Source: Oscillospiraceae bacterium (GTDB taxonomy: Bacteria; Bacillota; Clostridia; Oscillospirales; CAG-272). From it: a stretch of DNA of 6,257 bases. Positions 1 through 5,749 of the stretch are shown one piece after another; within the stretch, counting starts at the first letter, position 1; every line of letters starts with the position of its first letter. Where the stretch lies: NCBI GenBank assembly GCA_009788105.1, contig WQSD01000084.1:1-6257 (forward strand). The letters are read 5' to 3'. The notes below the pieces were generated by a model. It did no database searches. It was not told the DNA's origin and saw only the letters and a list, made by a program, of their open reading frames with translations. The position numbers and the translations under genes are program-made.

Positions 1-36
1 GAAACCCCACGACCTTGACCTTTTTCATCACTCTGA

Positions 37-53
37 GATTTGCTCCGCAAATC
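37..53. repeat. Perfect short inverted repeat upstream of the deacetylase gene
   Basis: GATTTGC (37-43) and GCAAATC (47-53) are perfect reverse complements around a TCC loop, so the transcript could form a 7-bp hairpin. It ends 22 bases before the start codon at 76 and 9 bases before the AAAGGA ribosome binding site. It is followed by CATTTTATT rather than a clean T-run, so it is at best a weak terminator for a gene left of the window. It could equally be a 5' leader hairpin or a copy of a short dispersed palindrome. Only the pairing is observed; the role is unknown. Confidence 0.45.
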
Positions 54-75
54 CATTTTATTAAAGGAAATCCAC

Positions 76-972
76 ATGAAAAAACGACTATCAGCATTAC
101 TACTAACATTAGCATTCCTCATGGTGGTGCTTCTCACCTCGTGCGGAGAGGCAGCGGGCGGCAACGACCAAGTCACTCCCCCTGATATTACAACTCCATC
201 TCTTAACCACGAGAACGAAATAGACGAACCGCCCCCACCTGTGCAACTGGACCCACCCAGACCACCCGAACCCGAACCGCCGAACCCACCCGAACCACCA
301 AATCCGCCACCACCGGACCCAACACAACGCCGCATCGCCATCACTTTCGATGACGGTCCGTCTGTTTGGACTTCGCGGATTTTGGACAGGGTAGAGAACA
401 GAGACGACGTTCGTCTTACCTTTTATGTAATAGGCAATCGCCTGCACAATCAAACCAATCGTGATATTCTTCTCCGTGCATACACCATGGGACACGAAAT
501 CGGCAATCACAGCTATAGCCACCGAAATTTTTCTCTTGCATCCACAACAAACGCCATACTTCGCAATGAGCTTGACCAAACAAGCAACCTGATATACGAA
601 ATCACCGGCACCCGCCCTGCCACCATGCGTCCGCCTTTTGGAGCGTTTAACCGCAACCGAAACTATGGCTATCCCGTAATTATCTGGAACATGGACCCGC
701 AAGACTGGCGAAACACCGCCACTGTTGACCAAATTTATCAATACATTGTTGACAGAGCAACGAATGGCTCGATTTTGCTACTTCACGATATATACGAGCG
801 AACATATCTTGCGTTTTCTCGTGCTTTGGACACTCTAACTGAACGAGGGTTTGAGTTTGTGACAGTTAGCGAGCTTTTGGGCTTGACCCCCGGCAGTCAC
901 TGGGGTTATTATTTCCGTAGCACCACCCACCGCAGATATGTCATTGCCCCTGTTTTCGACAATCAAGATTAG
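76..972 (+). CDS. Polysaccharide deacetylase (NodB domain) lipoprotein
   Basis: This is a 298-residue surface enzyme predicted to remove N-acetyl groups from cell-wall or other N-acetylated glycans (carbohydrate esterase family 4). Residues 1-22 form a lipoprotein signal with lipobox LTSC (Cys23). A linker at 52-82 has 20 prolines in 31 residues and probably spans the wall. The NodB domain starts near 85 and carries every standard motif: TFDDGP 90-95 (general base Asp92, metal ligand Asp93), HSYSH 145-149 (metal ligands His145 and His149), RPPFG 185-189, WNMDPQDW 204-211 and LLLHD 234-238 (catalytic acid His237). The catalytic set is intact, so it should be active. A tail of about 30 residues after the domain is rich in aromatic and basic residues. 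The ATG at 76 is preferred over a TTG at 40, because it follows AAAGGA and begins a clean Lys-Lys-Arg signal peptide. The sequence does not tell whether the substrate is peptidoglycan, chitin oligomers or another polymer. Confidence 0.93.
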   Translation: MKKRLSALLLTLAFLMVVLLTSCGEAAGGNDQVTPPDITTPSLNHENEIDEPPPPVQLDPPRPPEPEPPNPPEPPNPPPPDPTQRRIAITFDDGPSVWTSRILDRVENRDDVRLTFYVIGNRLHNQTNRDILLRAYTMGHEIGNHSYSHRNFSLASTTNAILRNELDQTSNLIYEITGTRPATMRPPFGAFNRNRNYGYPVIIWNMDPQDWRNTATVDQIYQYIVDRATNGSILLLHDIYERTYLAFSRALDTLTERGFEFVTVSELLGLTPGSHWGYYFRSTTHRRYVIAPVFDNQD

Positions 973-996
973 GTCTATCATTATCTTAATAGACTT
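971..996. other. Weak stem-loop just after the deacetylase stop
   Basis: GTCTAT (973-978) pairs with ATAGAC (989-994), and the stem can extend to 971-996 with one G-T wobble, around a 10-base loop. It begins inside the stop codon of the deacetylase gene and lies 32 bases before lepB. The stem is AT-rich and has no following T-run, so it is not a standard rho-independent terminator. It may slow polymerase, protect the 3' end of the message, or mean nothing. Confidence 0.3.
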
Positions 997-1027
997 CTAT
1001 ACAAAATAGTTACAAGGATACACCACT

Positions 1028-1687
1028 ATGAACGATTTTCCACAAGATTTTGAACCGGATTTTTCTGATGACTCAGGCTTTTCCATAAAATCCACCGATG
1101 CGGTTTTTTCGGACATACCAAAAAAAAAGCGAAATTCGCTTATTAACCTGTCATTTGAATTTCTCGAAATGCTTGCCATAGCAGTTGTATTTGTAATGAT
1201 ATTCCTGACAGTTTTCGCACGCCACTCCCCAGTAGAGGGAAAATCAATGCAACCCACTTTATACGAATCAGATGTACTTGTCATATCCGGCTTTTTTTAC
1301 ACGCCCAGACGGGGGGACGTTGTTGTTATCCACGTGCCTGCTGACTTTCAAACCCCATATGTTAAGCGAGTTATAGCAATCGGCGGTGATGTGTTGGAAA
1401 TTGACTTTAACGAATGGACAATACACGTAAACGGCAATTTAGTGGAAGAAGATTATATCAATCCTTTCCCACAGCAAGTCGGACACCCCATGACAAGTGG
1501 CGATTTACCAATGATAAACGGAGTTTTTCGTGGGCTTGTACCAAATGGACACATTTTTGTGTTAGGGGATAATCGAAATCACTCGTTAGATAGCCGAAAC
1601 TCGAGTGTTGGATTTATAGACAACCGCTATGTTGTTGGGCGGGCGCTGTTTCGTATGTGGCCGCCGTCAAGATGGGGGGGCGTGTAA
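1028..1687 (+). CDS. lepB: Signal peptidase I
   Basis: This is a 219-residue type I signal peptidase, the membrane serine protease that cleaves signal peptides from secreted proteins on the outer face of the cytoplasmic membrane. Residues 1-30 are an acidic cytoplasmic tail, followed by a PKKKR stop-transfer-like patch (31-35) and one membrane segment (about 45-64). The catalytic Ser/Lys dyad is visible: Ser73 in GKSMQPTL (71-78) and Lys113 in YVKRVIAIGGD (111-121). The conserved GDNRNHSLDSR box is at 180-190. The length is normal for the Gram-positive form with a single membrane segment. AAGGA at 1014-1018 lies 9 bases before the ATG. Two homopolymers occur in the gene: A9 at 1120-1128, encoding part of the basic patch, and G7 at 1674-1680, just before the stop. 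The stop overlaps the ruvA start. All catalytic boxes are intact, so the family call is firm. Confidence 0.96.
   Translation: MNDFPQDFEPDFSDDSGFSIKSTDAVFSDIPKKKRNSLINLSFEFLEMLAIAVVFVMIFLTVFARHSPVEGKSMQPTLYESDVLVISGFFYTPRRGDVVVIHVPADFQTPYVKRVIAIGGDVLEIDFNEWTIHVNGNLVEEDYINPFPQQVGHPMTSGDLPMINGVFRGLVPNGHIFVLGDNRNHSLDSRNSSVGFIDNRYVVGRALFRMWPPSRWGGV
1674..1680 (+). promoter_or_regulatory. G7 tract acting as ruvA ribosome binding site
   Basis: Seven consecutive G bases lie within the last codons of lepB and end 6 bases before the ruvA ATG at 1687. No purine-rich AGGAG motif is closer. A G-run can pair with the CCUCC anti-Shine-Dalgarno end of 16S rRNA using one G-U pair, and the spacing is right, so this is the likely ruvA ribosome binding site. 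It also supports the start at 1687 over the in-frame ATGs at 1657 and 1672, which lie upstream of or against the tract. Termination of lepB at 1685-1687 should add reinitiation. Confidence 0.6.
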
Positions 1688-2289
1688 TGTTTTACTATCT
1701 CCAAGGAAAATTATCATTGCCCTACCCCGGCACAGCTGTTGTTGACTGTGGCGGGGTAGGTTATCGTTTAACAGTTAGCGGTAACACATATTCCGCACTT
1801 GCGGCTTTGCCGACTGACAGCTTGGTAAAGCTGTACACCCACCTGTCTGTACGGGAAGATGCCCACGAACTCTTCGGCTTTTACCGAGAGGAAGAATTGG
1901 ACGCATATCGCTTGCTTATTACTGTGTCAGGCATTGGCCCAAAGGCGGGAGTGGCGATACTTTCAACCCTCACTGTGGAGCAACTTGTGACTGCGGTGAC
2001 AAGCGACGACCCCCGTGCCATTTCTGCCGCCCCGGGGGTGGGCGGGAAAACTGCCGCACGGGTGATACTTGAACTTGCAGAGAAAATCACCACCCTTGGT
2101 ATTACAGCCGAAGCCGCCTCTGCCACCCCAACCGCCACCAAAAAGACAGACGAGCTTGCAGACGCACGAAACGCCCTCACCGCCCTTGGCTACTCCCGTA
2201 GCGAAGCGGTGGCGGCACTGTCCAAAGTAGACACAAAGGGACTAACCCTCGAGGAAATCGTATGGGAAGCCCTAAAGACGATGAATTAG
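1687..2289 (+). CDS. ruvA: Holliday junction DNA helicase subunit RuvA
   Basis: RuvA binds four-way DNA junctions as a tetramer and loads the RuvB motor for branch migration during recombination repair. The 200-residue length is typical. It starts with MFYYLQGKL, the usual RuvA N-terminus, and has an OB-fold domain (about 1-64) with the acidic-pin region at REDAHELFGF (56-65; Glu57 and Asp58). Two helix-hairpin-helix motifs follow: VSGIGPKAGVAIL (80-92) and APGVGGKTAARVILEL (115-130). An Ala/Thr-rich flexible linker spans about 138-155. The C-terminal RuvB-binding domain is at about 156-200 (ALTALGYSRSEAVAAL at 163-178). The ATG overlaps the lepB TAA by one base (TAATG), so the two genes are translationally coupled. 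The partner gene ruvB, usually adjacent, is not next to it here: the following gene is a phosphoesterase. Confidence 0.97.
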   Translation: MFYYLQGKLSLPYPGTAVVDCGGVGYRLTVSGNTYSALAALPTDSLVKLYTHLSVREDAHELFGFYREEELDAYRLLITVSGIGPKAGVAILSTLTVEQLVTAVTSDDPRAISAAPGVGGKTAARVILELAEKITTLGITAEAASATPTATKKTDELADARNALTALGYSRSEAVAALSKVDTKGLTLEEIVWEALKTMN

Positions 2290-2298
2290 CGAGAGCGT

Positions 2299-3414
2299 AT
2301 GAAAAAATCAGCAAGCATATTCGGCTTTTTTGCCATACTTGGCAGCGTGGTTTTAGATATATGGTACGGTGCGTGGCGGCTGTATGTCCATTTTGGCGGC
2401 GCACCCCTGTGGCTGTATCGAATCGGAATGATTTTGGCGGTGATTTACGTCTTTTCCATGTTCAAGATCGTGTTCATATTCCAAAATAAATTTGTCACCA
2501 CTATCGGCATAATCGCAGGCTACCTTGCGGTTTTTGTGCCATTTTTGACATTTTCCCTGGGGCTTGTACATATTGCCATGCTTGCCATTGATGTTTCGTT
2601 GATTTTAAGCGGATTATTCGCTGTCGCCATTGCATTTGCACTTACTTTAGTAGGCGTGGTGCTTGGCAATATGATATTCGTCCGCAAAACCGAGATAAAA
2701 ATCCCAAAACTGGAGCACCAAGTTACCATAATGCAAATCTCGGACGCTCATATTGGCGTGCTGTACGGCGAAAAGCACCTGTCCAAAATCGTAAAGAAAA
2801 CCAACCTTCATAATCCTGATATTGTTGTTGTAACAGGGGATTTAACCGAAACAAAAGCCGCATTAAAGCAAAAAATGTTGCGACCGCTGTCAGGGCTGAA
2901 CGCTGTCGCCTATTTTGTAGAGGGAAACCACGATACCTACACAGGGCTTGATGGTGTTTTGGACGAAATCCGCAAACAAAACGTAAGGGTTTTGCACAAT
3001 GAAATGGTGAAAACACACGGAATACAGCTTGTCGGGCTGGATTATCTGAAAGCTGACGAGGGTACGTATGATATGCACGCAGTGGAAAACCGCAGTACAG
3101 TCAAGTCGGTTTTGTCGAAGATGAAAATCGACCCCGCCTTGCCTGCTGTGGTGGCAATACACAACGCTACCGGAGTCGAATATGCAGAGGCGGCAGGTGT
3201 GGATTTGATGATTTCCGGGCATACCCACCGCGGGCAGGTGTTCCCCTTCACCCTGCTGACGAAAATGGCATACCATTACAACGGTGGACTGTATGATACG
3301 GGGAAAACCAAAATTTTTGTTTCCGGCGGGGCGGGCGGTGTTGTGTGCCGTATGCGCCTTGGCTCGGTGAATGAGATAAATTTGCTGAAGTTAGTGCCGG
3401 AAAATGTTGAATAA
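2299..3414 (+). CDS. Membrane-anchored calcineurin-like metallophosphoesterase
   Basis: This 371-residue protein has an N-terminal membrane domain and a C-terminal metallophosphoesterase domain similar to the YkuE/YaeI group. Hydrophobic stretches at about 4-20, 38-60, 67-89 and 93-127 suggest four or more membrane segments. The domain from about 142 shows the two-metal site in order: SDAH (Asp149, His151), TGDLTE (Asp181), EGNHD (Asn210, His211), AIHN (His288) and SGHTHRGQ (His308, His310). The closing SGGAGGVVCRMRLGSVNEI stretch (342-360) resembles the family's usual GxG...RLGSxPEI end. Known relatives hydrolyse phosphodiesters or lipid-linked phosphates at the membrane; the substrate here is not predictable. 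The ATG lies 9 bases after the ruvA stop, with a weak GAGAG signal (2291-2295), so translation probably depends on ruvA. An overlapping in-frame-free ORF from 2262 is a shadow and is not called. Confidence 0.9.
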   Translation: MKKSASIFGFFAILGSVVLDIWYGAWRLYVHFGGAPLWLYRIGMILAVIYVFSMFKIVFIFQNKFVTTIGIIAGYLAVFVPFLTFSLGLVHIAMLAIDVSLILSGLFAVAIAFALTLVGVVLGNMIFVRKTEIKIPKLEHQVTIMQISDAHIGVLYGEKHLSKIVKKTNLHNPDIVVVTGDLTETKAALKQKMLRPLSGLNAVAYFVEGNHDTYTGLDGVLDEIRKQNVRVLHNEMVKTHGIQLVGLDYLKADEGTYDMHAVENRSTVKSVLSKMKIDPALPAVVAIHNATGVEYAEAAGVDLMISGHTHRGQVFPFTLLTKMAYHYNGGLYDTGKTKIFVSGGAGGVVCRMRLGSVNEINLLKLVPENVE

Positions 3415-3437
3415 AGATGGAACGAGGTTAATTATAG
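3407..3437 (+). promoter_or_regulatory. Possible weak sigma-A-type promoter before the unknown gene
   Basis: TTGAAT (3407-3412) resembles a -35 box. An AT-rich TTAATTATAG stretch (3428-3437) at about 16-18 bases distance could serve as a poor -10 box. It spans the end of the phosphoesterase gene and the 50-base gap before the gene at 3465. The -10 match is imperfect and AT-rich stop regions often give such hits, so this is a low-confidence candidate. Confidence 0.2.
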
Positions 3438-3464
3438 CCCGCTCAAAAATAACAGGAGAACGCC

Positions 3465-4283
3465 ATGAAACGAACAATTAAAATAGTTTGCTTTGTCCTA
3501 ATTATAGTGATTTGTGGGGCTTTATTCTTTTCGTCTAATGGTTTTCGTGAAAGGGCTACTATTCGCTATCTCCGAAGAGATTCACAGCGACTGCTAACAC
3601 TGTTTATCGACCGCTTGCCCGAGCAAAGCGAAGAAGAGAACTTGTTCTTGGACATGGTTTACGATTTTTTCAATTATAATTTAAGAATACGGCGTTCTGA
3701 CCGTCGCCTTGTGATTACTACACAATACGATGGACCGATAACCTCACGCCACGTTCGCGATAGCGAATTAGAAAGAAATCAAATGGCAGTATTGGTTTCG
3801 CAACAACACAACAACCGAACATATACAGTAATTACTGCGACAGGTATATTTGGCGGGCATAGCTTTTGGTCAACACATTTTTTAATTGTTCAGGACGCAG
3901 ACGGCAATATTGTTCATGTTTTGGATGGTGCAGGTGGTGACAGAGACCCCATGGGGCGACATGCAAACACACCAGTAGAACTGGTGCGAGTTAGAATCGG
4001 TCGCTATTATGTCATTTTCGGTAGAGCTTCTTTGGAATACTGGGATATTCACGATTTTAACACTTTGCTACTGCCCAGAGAAGAAAGTGTGCTAATTAAC
4101 AACTTCGACACTATTGAATTTGGCAGGGGAGCTAATGAAGTTGCATTAAGTGTACCATTAAACGCCCTTGATGGCTTGCTCGTTATTACCCGCTACCGTC
4201 TTGACCGCTGGCGTATGCAACCATATGAGCCGGATGTTACATGGTCAAACTGGCATGGTCTAACTATAACCACATTGCCTTAA
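3465..4283 (+). CDS. Membrane-anchored protein of unknown function
   Basis: I do not recognise this 272-residue protein. Residues 1-4 are basic (MKRT), and 5-22 are one strong hydrophobic segment, fitting a signal anchor or uncleaved signal peptide that places the rest outside the cell. No lipobox is present: Cys17 has Ile at -1. Residues 27-48 are Arg-rich (RERATIRYLRRDSQR), then an acidic helix-like stretch runs to about 70. From about 82 the pattern alternates hydrophobic and polar residues, as in beta-strands, with GIFGGHSFWSTHFLIVQDA (128-146) and HVLDGAGGDRDP (151-162) as the most distinctive parts. Only two Cys residues occur, both in the membrane segment. AGGAGA at 3454-3459 is a good ribosome binding site 5 bases from the ATG. 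The gene appears more AT-rich than the phosphoesterase before it and the methyltransferase after it. No enzymatic motif is evident. Its anchor and the neighbouring membrane phosphoesterase suggest an envelope role, but that is only inference. Confidence 0.8.
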   Translation: MKRTIKIVCFVLIIVICGALFFSSNGFRERATIRYLRRDSQRLLTLFIDRLPEQSEEENLFLDMVYDFFNYNLRIRRSDRRLVITTQYDGPITSRHVRDSELERNQMAVLVSQQHNNRTYTVITATGIFGGHSFWSTHFLIVQDADGNIVHVLDGAGGDRDPMGRHANTPVELVRVRIGRYYVIFGRASLEYWDIHDFNTLLLPREESVLINNFDTIEFGRGANEVALSVPLNALDGLLVITRYRLDRWRMQPYEPDVTWSNWHGLTITTLP

Positions 4284-4325
4284 CCCCCAAACTCCACACT
4301 CCACCCTCCCCGAAAGGACACCCAT

Positions 4326-5195
4326 ATGCGAATAGCAAACGGCTGGACAGACTATACTCTTCTCGACTGCTCGGACGGCGAGCGGTTGGAGAAGTGGGGT
4401 GACTTCACCCTTGTTCGCCCTGACCCACAAATAATATGGCGCGGTGTGGCAATCCACCCTGCGTGGAAAACCGCAGATGCTGTCTACCATCGCTCGGCAA
4501 AAGGGGGCGGACACTGGGAAAACATATCCCCTATCCCGGACGGATGGACAGTCGAATATCAGTCATTGGGGCTGACTTTTCGTGTTCGCCCCACCAGCTT
4601 TAAGCACACGGGGCTGTTTCCCGAACAGGCGGTAAACTGGGAATGGATGACTTCACGACTTCGGGAACGAGCCGCCCCGAAAATCCTAAACCTCTTCGCG
4701 TACACAGGCGGCGCAACTGTTGCGGCGGCAAAGGCAGGTGCGCAAGTCACCCATGTGGACGCCTCCCGTGGTATGGTGGAGCAAGCAAAAGAAAACGCCG
4801 CCTTGTCAGGGCTTGGGGATGCGCCCATTCGCTACATTGTGGACGATTGTCGCAAGTTTGTTGAGCGGGAGCTTCGCCGTGGCAACCGCTATGACGCCAT
4901 CATCATGGACCCGCCCTCCTATGGGCGAGGTTCGGGAGGGCAGGTGTGGAAATTAGAGGAGGACATCTCCGACTTTATCGCCCTGTGCGCCCGGCTGTTA
5001 AGCGATACCCCTCTGTTTTTTATGGTCAACTCCTACACATCAGGGCTGTCTGCGTCGGTGATGGGATATATGCTTCACGCACTGCTTGCCCTGCCCCGTG
5101 GCGGCAAGGTGGAATGCGGGGAAATTGGCATTCCGGTAGCCCAGTCAGGAGGAGTGCTTCCCTGCGGAGCGACGGCGATATGGGAAGGCAATTAG
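4326..5195 (+). CDS. Class I SAM-dependent methyltransferase (COG1092-like)
   Basis: This 289-residue protein has a short N-terminal region (about 1-115) and a Rossmann methyltransferase domain related to the RlmI/RlmK group of 23S rRNA enzymes. Motif I is NLFAYTGGATVAAAKAGA (122-139), the SAM-binding loop. HVDAS (143-147) holds the acidic residue that binds the SAM ribose, DDCRKF (173-178) is the next acidic loop, and IMDPPSYGRG (193-202) is motif IV. The N-terminus (YTLLDCSDGERLEKWG, 10-25, then RPDPQIIW, 31-38) is that of the short members of this group and lacks an RNA-binding PUA domain. At the strand where RlmI-like m5C enzymes have a catalytic Cys, this protein reads MVNSYTSG (233-240), so cytosine-C5 chemistry is doubtful. 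RNA is the likely but unproven substrate. AAAGGA (4313-4318) lies 7 bases before the ATG. The preceding gap of 42 bases is pyrimidine-rich and shows no terminator. Confidence 0.88.
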   Translation: MRIANGWTDYTLLDCSDGERLEKWGDFTLVRPDPQIIWRGVAIHPAWKTADAVYHRSAKGGGHWENISPIPDGWTVEYQSLGLTFRVRPTSFKHTGLFPEQAVNWEWMTSRLRERAAPKILNLFAYTGGATVAAAKAGAQVTHVDASRGMVEQAKENAALSGLGDAPIRYIVDDCRKFVERELRRGNRYDAIIMDPPSYGRGSGGQVWKLEEDISDFIALCARLLSDTPLFFMVNSYTSGLSASVMGYMLHALLALPRGGKVECGEIGIPVAQSGGVLPCGATAIWEGN

Positions 5196-5273
5196 GGCGT
5201 ACCTTCTATCACGGCGGATAAAGATTTTCCGCGCTTCGCTCACGCATTATTATTTTACCAAAGGAGTACAACT

Positions 5274-5747
5274 ATGAATCTATACGAAATCAAAGTCAAA
5301 AACCCAGAAAGCACAGAGGTTTGTATGTCTGAATATGCAGGAAAGGTACTGCTTATCGTCAACACCGCCACAGGTTGCGGCTTCACCCCCCAGTATGACG
5401 GACTGCAAGATTTGTACGAAGCCCATGGGGACAAAGGGTTCGAGATTCTCGATTTTCCGTGCAACCAATTCGCAAACCAAGCCTCCGGCACAGGGGAAGA
5501 AATCGCCGAATTTTGCACCGGACGATACGGCATCACCTTTCGCCAGTTCGAGAAAATTAAAGTAAACGGAGATGACGAAAGTCCGTTATACACCTATTTG
5601 AAAGAGCAAAAGGGCGGCATTGCAGGGAAAAGCATTAAGTGGAATTTCACGAAATTTCTTGTTGACAAAAACGGCAATGTGGTAGCCCGCTACGCTCCCA
5701 CAACCAAGCCAAAAGATATTGAAAAGGACATTTTGGCACTTCTGTAA
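5274..5747 (+). CDS. Glutathione peroxidase family protein (Cys type, probably thioredoxin-dependent)
   Basis: This 157-residue, full-length member of the glutathione peroxidase family reduces hydrogen and organic peroxides in the cytoplasm. The peroxidatic residue is Cys35 in NTATGCGFTPQY (30-41), encoded by TGC rather than the selenocysteine codon TGA. The other active-site residues are present: Gln70 (after FPCNQF, 61-66), Trp123 and Asn124 in KWNFTKFLV (122-130). Cys81 in EFCTGRYGITF (79-89) sits where two-Cys, thioredoxin-dependent members keep their resolving cysteine, so thioredoxin rather than glutathione is the likely reductant. AAGGAG (5261-5266) lies 7 bases before the ATG. miaA starts two bases after the stop. 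The family call is firm; the reductant is inferred. Related genes are called bsaA or btuE in other species, but I give no symbol. Confidence 0.95.
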   Translation: MNLYEIKVKNPESTEVCMSEYAGKVLLIVNTATGCGFTPQYDGLQDLYEAHGDKGFEILDFPCNQFANQASGTGEEIAEFCTGRYGITFRQFEKIKVNGDDESPLYTYLKEQKGGIAGKSIKWNFTKFLVDKNGNVVARYAPTTKPKDIEKDILALL

Positions 5748-5749
5748 TC

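Noticed and set aside
15..44. Promoter with TTGACC (15-20) as -35 box before the deacetylase
   Set aside because: No acceptable -10 box lies 16-18 bases downstream; that region is occupied by the GATTTGC palindrome.
40..75. Extended TTG start for the deacetylase, adding 12 residues
   Set aside because: It would place extra residues before a typical Lys-Lys-Arg lipoprotein signal. The AAAGGA site is correctly spaced for the ATG at 76, and the extension overlaps the palindrome at 37-53.
109..741. 210-residue minus-strand ORF opposite the deacetylase
   Set aside because: It is antisense to a gene with a complete catalytic motif set. Its Trp/Gly-rich stretch is just the complement of the proline-rich linker.
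975..1003. Promoter with TATACA (998-1003) before lepB
   Set aside because: The matching -35 region is poor, and the region is better described as a weak stem-loop.
1657..1686. Upstream in-frame ruvA starts at 1657 and 1672
   Set aside because: RuvA proteins start at the MxxYLxG sequence, and the G7 tract is placed to serve the ATG at 1687.
2262..2489. 75-residue ORF overlapping the end of ruvA and the start of the phosphoesterase
   Set aside because: It lies out of frame across two well-supported genes and shows no recognisable motif.
5196..5273. Terminator or regulatory RNA in the 78-base gap before the peroxidase gene
   Set aside because: GCGGA (5214-5218) can pair with TCCGC (5228-5232), but the stem is only 5 bp with a 9-base loop and no following T-run.
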